This document shows positions 1 to 7,801 of a stretch of 64,000 nucleotides of DNA, in pieces (the first letter of the stretch is position 1; the number at the start of each line of letters is the position of its first letter). A program made the translations under genes and the position numbers. The stretch is from JAFKKS01 sp050187875 (lineage in GTDB: Bacteria; Pseudomonadota; Alphaproteobacteria; Rhizobiales; Xanthobacteraceae). The notes under the pieces are model-generated. The model did no database searches, had not been told where the DNA came from, and was given only the letters and a program-made list of their open reading frames with translations. The DNA is taken from positions 1 through 64,000 of the forward strand of contig JBFWXB010000024.1 in NCBI GenBank assembly GCA_050187875.1, read 5' to 3'.

Positions 1-91
1 CCTCCGGCGAGCGCACAACCCACTAGCCCGCCTTGGCTTTGTATTTGACGTACGGCTTGATGATGCCGGAACCACCGATGTTGAGACTCTT
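1..91 (-). pseudogene. decayed small phage/island gene, 5' part
   Basis: Read leftward from 91, the frame gives KSLNIGGSGIIKPYVKYKAKAG, then a TAG at 25-23, then WVVRSPE up to the window edge. An AAGGAG ribosome site lies at 104-99, seven bases upstream, but the codon at the start position is AAG rather than ATG. From memory, an island/prophage protein family begins M(S/A)LNIGG...PYVKYNAKAGRW, so both the start and an Arg codon seem to have been lost. It lies directly downstream of the nuclease gene and would be the next gene of that operon. The family match is recollection and was not checked; only 91 bases are visible. Confidence 0.4.
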
Positions 92-122
92 TGCGCTTCT
101 CCTTTCGCGTTGAGAGTCGTTT

Positions 123-899
123 TCAGAAACCGAAGACTTCTTGCCCGGCCGCGCGCGCGGCCGGCTCGGACCACCAGAACGAATCGAAGTCGGGAACGAT
201 CAGGCCGGCGAGCTCGCGGGCGTCTGTGGACACCGCGAGGAAGCGGCCGAGCGACAGCGCAATCGCGCGCAACGCCGAGAGGTGGCGGCGGATGTCGTTG
301 CCGGACATTTCATAGACGGTGACCTGGCGCGGATCGGTCTTGCCCGGTGCCGGCTTCGCGTAAGCGAAACGCATGCCGAAGTTGCCGTGCGCCGACGCAT
401 AGACGGCGCCTTGGCGTCCGTGGGCATCGCCGATCTTTGAGGGGAAGCGCTCAGTCGTCTTGAGGTCGACGATCAATCCGTGGTCGGAGAATCGCCAATC
501 GATGTAACCGACGAGCGGCACCGCAATGTCATCGAGTCGGATTTCGATCTTTTCCTGGTATCCGTCGGGCGTGCCGTATTGCCGGAGTTCGCCGAGCGCG
601 CCGCGAACCCATCCCGCCAGCTTTTTCCGCTCATCCTCGCGCCGCGGATCGGCGCTCAACGCGGTTTGGCGAATGAACTCCCGCTCGGCGCCTTCGACGC
701 ACTCCTCGATCGACAGCCGCGAGTTGCTTAGGCCCAGGTGAACGCCATGCTCGACCGCCTTGCCGCGCGCAGCCGTGATGCCGGGCGGTGTGCGGCGGCC
801 GAGTAGCCGCTCCATGATCCATAGCGCTGGCTGCGCGGCCCAGAGGTTGAGCGACGAGGCGGAGAGGTGCTCGATGCCGTGTTGAGCGAAGGCGTTCAT
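123..899 (-). CDS. PD-(D/E)XK nuclease superfamily protein (RecB/Cas4-like)
   Basis: A 258-residue protein with the layout of the RecB-type PD-(D/E)XK nuclease fold. A GKAVEHG motif lies near residues 46-52, GYID carries the first acidic residue (D134), VDLKT supplies D145 and K147, and RQGAVYA (from about 162) matches the downstream Gln-x-x-x-Tyr motif. Such stand-alone nucleases are common in the replication/recombination modules of prophages and integrative elements, where they process DNA ends. Its ATG overlaps the stop of the upstream gene (TCAT at 896-899 on the plus strand), so it is translationally coupled in a leftward operon of three or more genes. The exact substrate cannot be told from sequence. 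Confidence 0.85.
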   Translation of the reverse strand: MNAFAQHGIEHLSASSLNLWAAQPALWIMERLLGRRTPPGITAARGKAVEHGVHLGLSNSRLSIEECVEGAEREFIRQTALSADPRREDERKKLAGWVRGALGELRQYGTPDGYQEKIEIRLDDIAVPLVGYIDWRFSDHGLIVDLKTTERFPSKIGDAHGRQGAVYASAHGNFGMRFAYAKPAPGKTDPRQVTVYEMSGNDIRRHLSALRAIALSLGRFLAVSTDARELAGLIVPDFDSFWWSEPAARAAGQEVFGF

Positions 900-1162
900 C
901 GGCGCGCCCTCATCAAGACCGAGGCGCCGCGCTCAATGAGGTCGTCGGGATGTTCGAGGAATTCGATGTCCGCGTCCCGGAACGCGGCGCCGAGTTTCAG
1001 CTCGATGTCGCCGATCAGGTCGAGGCGCTCGAATGGATCGATCTGCCAAAGGCGATCTTCAGCAGCCGGGAATTTGCCGTACCGTTCGAAGAACGAGAGC
1101 AGCACCGCGTTAGCGGCAAGCGCGCGAGCCTCGCGCCGGCCAGTGACCCGGAGCGCGGTCAT
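896..1162 (-). CDS. hypothetical small island protein
   Basis: An 88-residue protein beginning MTALRVTGRREARALAANAV. The start at 1162 is chosen because it overlaps the stop of the preceding gene in an ATGA arrangement; the frame stays open further upstream, but only across the neighbouring coding sequence. Composition is charged and mostly helical (FFERYGKFPAAEDRLWQIDPFERLDLIGDIELKLG). No domain is recognised. It is sandwiched and translationally coupled between an excisionase-like HTH gene and a RecB-like nuclease gene, so it probably belongs to the element's replication or recombination functions. Confidence 0.65.
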   Translation of the reverse strand: MTALRVTGRREARALAANAVLLSFFERYGKFPAAEDRLWQIDPFERLDLIGDIELKLGAAFRDADIEFLEHPDDLIERGASVLMRARR

Positions 1163-1419
1163 CGTGCGCCTCCCGCACGCGGCGCTTTGCCGGTGAGCGG
1201 CCCGCGTTCGCGCGAGATCAGCCAGTCGCGGAAAGCCTCGGCACGGTAGAGGACCTTTCGGCCGATCCGCACGCAGGGCGGCCCGATCCGCCGCGTCTCC
1301 CAGCGCTGAAGGGTGTCGACCGAGACGCCGATTTCGGTGGCCACCTGGGCCCGAGTCAGCCAACCGCCCAGAAGGGGGCCCGCTTCGCCAGCGGGCGTAT
1401 TGTCGTCCTGTTCACCCAT
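1159..1419 (-). CDS. helix-turn-helix protein, excisionase/AlpA-like
   Basis: An 86-residue protein with a MerR/excisionase-type winged helix-turn-helix at about residues 20-70: LTRAQVATEIGVSVDTLQRW, then a basic wing (RRIGPPCVRIGRKVLYRAEAFRDWL). This is the usual pattern of small recombination directionality factors and AlpA-like regulators of integrative elements. It is the first gene of the leftward operon and faces the rightward ImmA gene across 267 bases, so it may also control the divergent promoters between them. Whether it acts as the excisionase for the integrase at 7.8-9.1 kb is inference. Confidence 0.8.
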   Translation of the reverse strand: MGEQDDNTPAGEAGPLLGGWLTRAQVATEIGVSVDTLQRWETRRIGPPCVRIGRKVLYRAEAFRDWLISRERGPLTGKAPRAGGAR

Positions 1420-1686
1420 AGACCAGTTCCTTCCGCGCTCATCGATCGGCCATGGCCAAATAGGACCACCGCGGGAGCCGATCGGGTGAGGCGGAAACGG
1501 GCAGAAACAGGAGCAGACGAATTAAGCTGCGTTAAATCAGTAGCTTACAGAGGAAACGCCGCAGGCTGCGTCCTGAGCGGCGGAAACCGGCGGAAATAGT
1601 GCAAAATGGATTCGACTCCGGAATTAGAACAGAATAAGAACATATGCATAAACCAAATGGTCAACAGAAACCGGTCGGAGGCAGGA

Positions 1687-2403
1687 ATGATCGAAGTCGC
1701 GTACCCGTCCTATTCGTCGGGAGAGCCGCGCCCCATGCGGGCCGCGGTCGTCCGCGGGATCGCGAGCGAAGTTCGGCGGAGGCTCTTTGCCGGCTCAATA
1801 CGTCCGATCGAGCCCAAAGACCTCGCCAGGCGCGCGGGCCGGCTGAAGGTCAACGGGCGCGAGGTCCATCTCATTTGGGACTTCGAGCATGACGTTCACG
1901 ACAGTAATGGCGCGCCGGTCCTCGGCATCTGCGAATACGACCCGCAAGTGCCGCATGCCGTGATGATCAGCATCAGTTCGGAGCTCGTGGACGAGCCGGA
2001 GTTATTTCGATCGACCGCCGCGCACGAGCTCGGGCACGCGATTTTCGACATGCCGGCAGCGATGTGCGGTGGTGCGCGGCAGAGCTTTGGGAGCGGGCCC
2101 GCTAGGGGGCAAGCACCGGCGGCCATCGATTGGCGCGAGTGGCGTGCCGACGAGTTCATGGGAGCGTTTCTGGCGCCGCCGTATCACCTGTCGAAAGCGT
2201 TTGCGCGCCATGCCACCGCGGCCGATCTACCCATGCGGTGGAAGGGGGCCGGCAAGCTCTCAGCGCCCGTCGTCTGCGTTCGCGAAGTCGGCGAAGACCT
2301 GATCGAGGGCGTGGTCGACGCGCTAGCCGAGGAATTTGGAGTATCGCCAGCCTTCATGGCGGTTCGGCTGCGCAAGTGCGGCCACCTCGTTGCATCTTTT
2401 TAA
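1687..2403 (+). CDS. ImmA/IrrE-family metallo-endopeptidase
   Basis: A 238-residue protein with a zincin HELGH motif (H113, E114, H117 from this start) and a downstream ADEFMGAFL segment whose Glu (about 156) matches the third zinc ligand of ImmA/IrrE proteases. In ICEBs1 the ImmA protease cleaves a cognate XRE repressor to induce the element (family knowledge). The start at 1687 has a GGAGG site five bases upstream. An in-frame ATG at 1606 would add 27 A-rich, less plausible codons. The next gene, an XRE protein, follows within 15 bases, as expected for a protease-repressor pair, though here the protease comes first. Confidence 0.85.
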   Translation: MIEVAYPSYSSGEPRPMRAAVVRGIASEVRRRLFAGSIRPIEPKDLARRAGRLKVNGREVHLIWDFEHDVHDSNGAPVLGICEYDPQVPHAVMISISSELVDEPELFRSTAAHELGHAIFDMPAAMCGGARQSFGSGPARGQAPAAIDWREWRADEFMGAFLAPPYHLSKAFARHATAADLPMRWKGAGKLSAPVVCVREVGEDLIEGVVDALAEEFGVSPAFMAVRLRKCGHLVASF

Positions 2404-2417
2404 TGATGGAGATGACT

Positions 2418-2699
2418 ATGAGCTTTGGTGTGAGCGTACGACAGAAACGAATTGCCGATGGCATTGGCTTGAACGAGTTTGCGGACCGCCTCGGCGTCTC
2501 CCCTGCATACTGGTCGCGGGTCGAGCGGGAACAGGAGAATCCGCCGCGCGACGAATACGTGGAAAAAGCCGCCGCCATCCTGGGCGTGCGGATGGACGAC
2601 CTGTTTGTCGAGGCCGGCCGGCTGCCACCGGACATGCGCGAGGATCTGAAGCAGGTCGTGCAGGTGTATCGCAGGCGGAAGCAGGTCAAACCTGGATGA
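2418..2699 (+). CDS. XRE-family HTH transcriptional regulator
   Basis: A 93-residue protein made almost entirely of a Cro/CI-type helix-turn-helix (VRQKRIADGIGLNEFADRL, then SPAYWSRVEREQENPP) with a short helical tail. The ATG at 2418 is preferred because GGAG lies at 2408-2411; in-frame ATGs at 2403, 2406 and 2412 lack a spaced ribosome site, and 2403 overlaps the upstream TAA. It is the probable DNA-binding partner of the ImmA-like protease just upstream and could repress the divergent promoters at 1420-1686. There is no dimerisation domain beyond the HTH, so any cleavage site must lie in the tail. Confidence 0.85.
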   Translation: MSFGVSVRQKRIADGIGLNEFADRLGVSPAYWSRVEREQENPPRDEYVEKAAAILGVRMDDLFVEAGRLPPDMREDLKQVVQVYRRRKQVKPG

Positions 2700-2750
2700 A
2701 AGGGTGCTGCGCGTGCCTTGGAGAGTTTTGAGTAATCAGGACGTTCGAAG

Positions 2751-3374
2751 ATGTCGCTCCCGCCTCGTCCGTTCCAAACAGTGAATGAGATCGCCATTCG
2801 ATGGAGCGTCATGCCGATCGATGTGGTCGGGTACGCGGTGGACGGGCTGATCGCACTATCGATCGCCGCGCCGCCGATGAAGACCGATACGGGCAAGATC
2901 ATTTGTGACCTCGTCGAAGTCGCTGGCGCTGATGTCCTGCATCTCTTCCGCTCGCACGGCGCAAAGCCAGAGAAGGTCTTGCTTCGCCGCGTGCGCCGGC
3001 ATGGCGAGAGTGAATGGCACTGGATCAGCGAGCCCAACGAGGGCCTCGTGGTCATGCCGGCTGATGTGTTGGTGACACGCACGGAGACTCTGCGATTCGA
3101 ACGCAAGCATACGCCGAACGAGGCCGCGACATCCGAAAGCCAAGCACGCCGACGGCCGCCCGGTCCCGGTGTGCCGCCGAAGTATGACTGGGACACGTTT
3201 TTCGCCGCCATGACGCGCAGAATCTTCGTCGACGGATTGCCCAAGACGCAAGGCGAGCTTGTCCGCGAGATGCTCGACTGGTTTCAGTCGCGAAACGGTG
3301 AGAATACGCCGGACGAAAGCACTGTCAGGCGCAAGATTGCGATAGTCTGGCGCGAGCTGAAGCGCCTTGCTTAG
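2751..3374 (+). CDS. hypothetical island protein
   Basis: A 207-residue protein I cannot assign to a family. The N-terminal half (about 1-115) is compact and mixed alpha/beta. A Pro/Arg-rich linker follows (QARRRPPGPGVPPKYDW, about 129-145), then a helical C-terminus ending TPDESTVRRKIAIVWRELKRLA. That tail resembles the short DNA-binding tails of small island regulators (ESTVRRKI looks like a recognition helix), but this is only an impression. It lies 51 bases after the XRE gene on the same strand and converges with the lower-GC cassette. Confidence 0.6.
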   Translation: MSLPPRPFQTVNEIAIRWSVMPIDVVGYAVDGLIALSIAAPPMKTDTGKIICDLVEVAGADVLHLFRSHGAKPEKVLLRRVRRHGESEWHWISEPNEGLVVMPADVLVTRTETLRFERKHTPNEAATSESQARRRPPGPGVPPKYDWDTFFAAMTRRIFVDGLPKTQGELVREMLDWFQSRNGENTPDESTVRRKIAIVWRELKRLA

Positions 3375-3448
3375 TCATTTTGGGCGACGAGCAACTAGCT
3401 GAAGGAAACTTGAACCTCCACTCGAAAAGCTTCGCGCAATCTTCGCTA

Positions 3449-4543
3449 TCACAGCTGTGGGTCCCCCGTAGGCCGCAACTCATGCTCAACAAACGATCTC
3501 GCGGCAAGTCCAGCGTGAAGTGCAGCCATGGGCTGCCAAGTGTCACGTTTTTTCATGTCGCCATAGTCAGAAACACCGCGGAATATTAGCCACCTGATAT
3601 CTTTGCGATCACATGTCGCCGCAAATCCGCTTCCCTCCATTTCAATGGCCATGATTTGATCGCCGTATCGCTCCACTAGCTGAGGCAACGGATTGTCTCG
3701 GCGCAGTTGCTCACCAGCAACAATGATTCCAGTTGTGAAAATTGGCACGAGCTTTTCGGCAGAAGCCGGCACGCGTGACCCTGTCTCTTTGAGCCGCTGC
3801 AGTGCTTGATTCCGCCCCTTCAACCAGCCCTTTCGTTGCGGATTAAATCCTTTGAGCATCTCGCTCCAGGCTGGAGGCAGGTGATACGGTCGCGGACGTG
3901 GTATGAGCTTTTTTGGTTCGGCCCGTCCGCCCGCATCGTCGAAAACTCCTTGTGCTGCGATAACATGACCCAATTTTAGTTTCTTACGATTGCCGGCCGC
4001 TATGCCAACTAGCAAACAACAGTGCTTGATCCGAAAGGCCTCAAACACGTCTCGACAAAAATTCGCGCATACAACATTCCTTGCTTCACCAATCAACCCG
4101 ACCCAAATATTGAGCCTACCAAAATACCGGTTCCGCACGGTTTTGAGATTGTAAAAGCGATGACCAAATATGGATTCTGTCTCCAGCTTCTTGCGTTGGT
4201 TAATACCGAACGCCACTAGAACAGCGTTGAACTCTTCTTCCAACACGCACAGAATGACTACATCGGCTTCTCGACGTGGATCGGCGATGTTCGGCTCGCC
4301 ATGAAGCACGCCAAAGCCTGAGGAGGGCCTAAGATCTGAAGGTAGTTGCGAAATCAGGGCGGCGCTGAGAATACGCCGGCGCGATTCTAGACTTAGTCCC
4401 CTTGCCTTGTGCTTCAAATCATTCCAAAGCAAATTCCATCGCCCAGCCAACTCACCGACCGAGCCACCCTCAGGCGGCCTTTGGTTTAATTCGTCGAGGA
4501 TTGCAAGACAATCAAACTCGACGTCGCCGTCGGCGAGCTTCAT
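3449..4543 (-). CDS. nucleoside phosphorylase/nucleosidase-family protein with N-terminal extension
   Basis: A 364-residue protein. Residues from about 94 to the end show the purine/uridine phosphorylase fold (MTA/SAH nucleosidase relatives): VVILCVLEEEFNAV at the first strand, a Gly-rich LLVGIAAG segment, AIEMEGSG with the ribose-binding Glu (E303), and GVSDYGD with the catalytic Asp position (D326). These enzymes split the N-glycosidic bond of nucleosides. Residues 1-93 are an additional charged helical region absent from housekeeping nucleosidases, possibly a protein-protein adaptor (inference). It is the last gene of the cassette; its ATG overlaps the stop of the phosphoribosyltransferase-like gene (4540-4543). 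Housekeeping methylthioadenosine salvage is unlikely given the extension and context. Confidence 0.8.
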   Translation of the reverse strand: MKLADGDVEFDCLAILDELNQRPPEGGSVGELAGRWNLLWNDLKHKARGLSLESRRRILSAALISQLPSDLRPSSGFGVLHGEPNIADPRREADVVILCVLEEEFNAVLVAFGINQRKKLETESIFGHRFYNLKTVRNRYFGRLNIWVGLIGEARNVVCANFCRDVFEAFRIKHCCLLVGIAAGNRKKLKLGHVIAAQGVFDDAGGRAEPKKLIPRPRPYHLPPAWSEMLKGFNPQRKGWLKGRNQALQRLKETGSRVPASAEKLVPIFTTGIIVAGEQLRRDNPLPQLVERYGDQIMAIEMEGSGFAATCDRKDIRWLIFRGVSDYGDMKKRDTWQPMAALHAGLAARSFVEHELRPTGDPQL

Positions 4544-6255
4544 GGAATGTGGCCCAATGGTAACGTGTACAGTGAGAGCATCGATACCGCAGGTGGCGTA
4601 TCGTTTAACCGGAAGTCCACGAGCGTTACGCAGCGTTCAACATTGATACCATTAGCGGCACAAAGGAGACGAAGGCGTCTAAGCGTCTCGCCGCTCGCTG
4701 AAAATTCGTCGATGAGAATCGCACTGGCCGACCCACCGCGCGGGACTGAGGCAAGTTGCGCCAACCACTCCTCGCCTGATGAGGACAACCGTATGTCGTC
4801 AGCAATCGCTTCTGGTCGGGATCGCGTAGATATACTGTCGATTATATCCCTGGGGATACGGATGAGACTGCAGCGAATAGCGCTCCGTATGCAATTCGCC
4901 AGTTCGATTGCTCCTACTTCGTCCGGACAGATCAAAAGCGGATCGACGGCTAGGCCGCCCGGAGCATCGCGCAAGAGAGTTTCGATTTTGCGAGCGAGCA
5001 ATGGAGCGTTTGCGAGCAGAACTTGCGGAAAGTTTGGAACAAAGCCAAGTGACTTTCGCGTAACGCGAGGAACATCTTCTTCTTCCTTAAAGCTAGTCTC
5101 GGCAATCATAGACCACCAAGTGTATGCCGTCAGCTCGCGTGGCTCAGCTTTGAAGTCAAATGATGAACCGCGATGCTCCTGAGTTGATGGCGGCGTGTTT
5201 GCGGGAGGAAAGCGTATTTGCTTCACAAGTAAATAGTAGCCTACCGGTATTGCGTACGGCTCCTCTCCGAGAACTCGTGTCTCATCATCGTTACGTCCTT
5301 GAGTGGACATTACGGCTTGGTAGGTCGGCCGGCACTTCGGGTTTGCATTAAGCAGCATTCCATGAATGCGCTGCAGTGTCCTTCCGCTATCAACCAACGG
5401 GACCAACACGAGGGGGCGAGCTTTGATCTTTCTCTTCCATGATGAATCGGTCTCGTCGATTTGGGAAAGATCGATGAGATCGATGGATGCCTCGATTTGA
5501 AATCCGAGCGCCGCTTTCCGCAGCCAGGGTGAAATCGGGGCGTGCAGCACTATCTGTTCCGGCTTCGAAGGATGCCTCTTGAGAAGCTCCTTGATCTCGT
5601 CGCCGCAGTAGGTCCCATCATAATAGTACTTGGTGGCATAGGCTTGACGCCCGGCACCGTGACGAAAGTGCCCGATCCGTCGCATCATTTTCCGCTTTAG
5701 CAGCGTAAGCGGATCATCGCGCACCGCTTTAAGGGCCGTTTCATAGCCCTGTTGATCTAGAGAGTTGGCTGGGAGCTGGCCGCGTATTCGACCGTAGCCA
5801 TCAACAAAGCTTAGGTGTCCCGCCTCAATTTGCGAACGGGTCGCTTTCAATGCCAGATCGGCGTCACTGATTGCGCCAGCCAATAAAACGAAGGCGTGCG
5901 CATCCTTCTTCGAAGACCACCATGTCTCCTGTAATGCAAGTAGTAAGCTTTGAATGGGGGTGTAGATTGGCAAGTCAGGTCGCGGTGGGTTGGCTAAATC
6001 GACAATCAGAATATCCGCTTCGGAAACGCAATCGGCGAGACCACGCGATGCCAGTTCGAAAAGAACGTTGGCTTCTTTAATAACCGCTTGAGGGATTGGA
6101 ATCGTACGGATGTGTTCCTTCTTTACGAGCGTGCACATTCGCTCGCCTGTCAAAAGAGTTCCGACTCTCTCGTAAAACTCCAATTCCTTTTGAGACAGGA
6201 GAGCGTCGGCAGCCTCGCCGGCACGAAACGCGAGCACTCCTACTTTGATGCTCAT
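4540..6255 (-). CDS. protein with two phosphoribosyltransferase-like domains
   Basis: A 571-residue protein. Two segments look like type I phosphoribosyltransferase (PRTase) domains. The second (about 430-560) has the PRPP-binding loop ILIDEFSASGET with its acidic pair D516-E517 and a preceding DPLLICPDEVGAIELA strand-helix. The first (about 230-330) has PLVLVPLVDSGRTL at 281-294, the same pattern with Pro-Leu where the acidic pair belongs, so it may be inactive. Residues 1-190 form an unassigned N-terminal domain (EADILIVDLANP near 79-90). PRTases make or break ribose-5-phosphate N-glycosidic bonds. It is coupled to the nucleosidase-like gene and lies 28 bases behind the GHKL gene. I know no characterised homologue. 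Confidence 0.7.
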   Translation of the reverse strand: MSIKVGVLAFRAGEAADALLSQKELEFYERVGTLLTGERMCTLVKKEHIRTIPIPQAVIKEANVLFELASRGLADCVSEADILIVDLANPPRPDLPIYTPIQSLLLALQETWWSSKKDAHAFVLLAGAISDADLALKATRSQIEAGHLSFVDGYGRIRGQLPANSLDQQGYETALKAVRDDPLTLLKRKMMRRIGHFRHGAGRQAYATKYYYDGTYCGDEIKELLKRHPSKPEQIVLHAPISPWLRKAALGFQIEASIDLIDLSQIDETDSSWKRKIKARPLVLVPLVDSGRTLQRIHGMLLNANPKCRPTYQAVMSTQGRNDDETRVLGEEPYAIPVGYYLLVKQIRFPPANTPPSTQEHRGSSFDFKAEPRELTAYTWWSMIAETSFKEEEDVPRVTRKSLGFVPNFPQVLLANAPLLARKIETLLRDAPGGLAVDPLLICPDEVGAIELANCIRSAIRCSLIRIPRDIIDSISTRSRPEAIADDIRLSSSGEEWLAQLASVPRGGSASAILIDEFSASGETLRRLRLLCAANGINVERCVTLVDFRLNDTPPAVSMLSLYTLPLGHIP

Positions 6256-6283
6256 CGAACCACGTGCTCTCGAATTCTGGAGT

Positions 6284-7549
6284 CTATTGTCCCCGCAGCG
6301 GAAGCCTGACTGTCACCATGTTGCCAGAAAATGGCCACCGCTTTTCAATCTTCACTTTGTAATTGATGCCTTTTGCGCGCGCACCGGCCCCTTTTACATT
6401 CATGAAGTAATCGCCGCTGCGGAAGGCTACTGACCCGCCCAGGATATCAATTGCTCCGTTGATTAGGTTTGCCAGACCCATCCCGGGCAAGACAGCGACC
6501 GAACCGCTACGTTTTTCGGTTTCTTCGTGATGAAAGTGTTCACGGCCTTCAGGATCTGAACTCACGCCGGGGTATAGCGTAGCAAGTAAGACCTCATGAT
6601 CCTGGGAGGATGGATTGGGAAGCTGTTTGGATGAGATGACAATTTCGGGCAGCTTCTGTCCATCACGCAGCTCGATCTTTGCGCGATAGGACAGCGGCTC
6701 GGCCTTTTCAAAGGCGGACCCAATGATTGAGTGGTTTATCTTCAGGCGCGCTGCGAGGCTCTGATAGATTGGGATTCCGTCGTCCCAAAACACAAGCGTG
6801 AGAAAGCGGTCACGTTGTGTTTTCTTGTCAAAATCTGCTTTTGAGGCCGAAAGCACCGTCTTGGCTTGCCCGTGACGGAAAGCATTGCTCATTGCTTCGT
6901 GGATTACATGGCTCCATACATAGCCGTGGTATTCGCCCAAATGATGAATGAGCATTGACTTGATGACAGAGTCTTCGACCCAACGGGTGCATTCATCGAG
7001 GACTGCTCGTTGAAATCGAGAGGGGCTGTCGCCAATCTTGAAGTCTTGAACCTTCCAATGACGCAGCGAGAAAAAACGTTCGGTGGAGTCGTCTACGGAG
7101 AGTACCTGGCCACCTACAAACCACTTCCTTAGCCCAAACTCTCGCGTCTCCTGGTCTCCACCAAACCAGTGAAAATATTTGTGATCTTGTGGCACCACGT
7201 AATCGACGAATTGGACATCCGTCACGTTACGTAACGCCTGTGGAAATCGCCACGTTCGCAGAATTCCGCGAACGTCGGGATGTTGCGGCAGGCGAATAGC
7301 AGTTTTGAGCCCCGCTGCATGACGCGCCGCGATTTCGGAGATCAATGCGGGCAGGCATTCGACCAGCAGAAAGCGCACCCCGGACAGGTCGAGAAGTAGG
7401 GCTTGAGGACTGTCTACCTTCGCGTGGTGCACGCGTTGCAGTAGTTCGTCCAATTCTAAGGGCGTGGTGGTCGACGGAAATTGAACGCTTTGACGTGATG
7501 GCCGCTGCTCAGCTGTTTGCCGCGGTGGAAATGGAAGGGCGGGCTGCAT
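6284..7549 (-). CDS. STAS-like / GHKL ATPase-domain protein
   Basis: A 421-residue protein and the first gene of the leftward cassette. Residues about 30-115 resemble a STAS-type domain (ALLLDLSGVRFLLVECLPAL). The second half is a GHKL (HATPase) domain: N-box HEAMSNAFRHG at 217-227 with H217, E218 and N222, G1 box WDDG at 255-258, and G2 box GMGLANLI at 356-363. No HisKA dimerisation/phosphotransfer helix is visible, so it is not an ordinary histidine kinase. Anti-sigma/anti-anti-sigma-like or conformational-switch roles fit better (inference). Hand count of 4801-4860 in this cassette gives 30 G+C in 60, against 45 in 60 at 28321-28380, which suggests recent transfer. Confidence 0.75.
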   Translation of the reverse strand: MQPALPFPPRQTAEQRPSRQSVQFPSTTTPLELDELLQRVHHAKVDSPQALLLDLSGVRFLLVECLPALISEIAARHAAGLKTAIRLPQHPDVRGILRTWRFPQALRNVTDVQFVDYVVPQDHKYFHWFGGDQETREFGLRKWFVGGQVLSVDDSTERFFSLRHWKVQDFKIGDSPSRFQRAVLDECTRWVEDSVIKSMLIHHLGEYHGYVWSHVIHEAMSNAFRHGQAKTVLSASKADFDKKTQRDRFLTLVFWDDGIPIYQSLAARLKINHSIIGSAFEKAEPLSYRAKIELRDGQKLPEIVISSKQLPNPSSQDHEVLLATLYPGVSSDPEGREHFHHEETEKRSGSVAVLPGMGLANLINGAIDILGGSVAFRSGDYFMNVKGAGARAKGINYKVKIEKRWPFSGNMVTVRLPLRGQ

Positions 7550-7801
7550 GACGACTACACGCTTGATTCAGCTAAGAGATTATCCGCGACGACAACGGCT
7601 ACCCGGAGCCTCCGGGGCGGCCTGGAAGCTTGCAACACACGCTCTGATTGCCCTTGGATGCTGCCGCTTGTAGCGCGATAGTCAAGGGCCGGTCAACAGC
7701 GCTTAGGTCAAGCCCCCACGGCGGCTCAGGCCTCTCCAATACTACCACCGCGCCTCCGGCTGTCTGGCCGGCGGTTCAAGAGAGCAGGTGAGCCGCATTT
7801 C

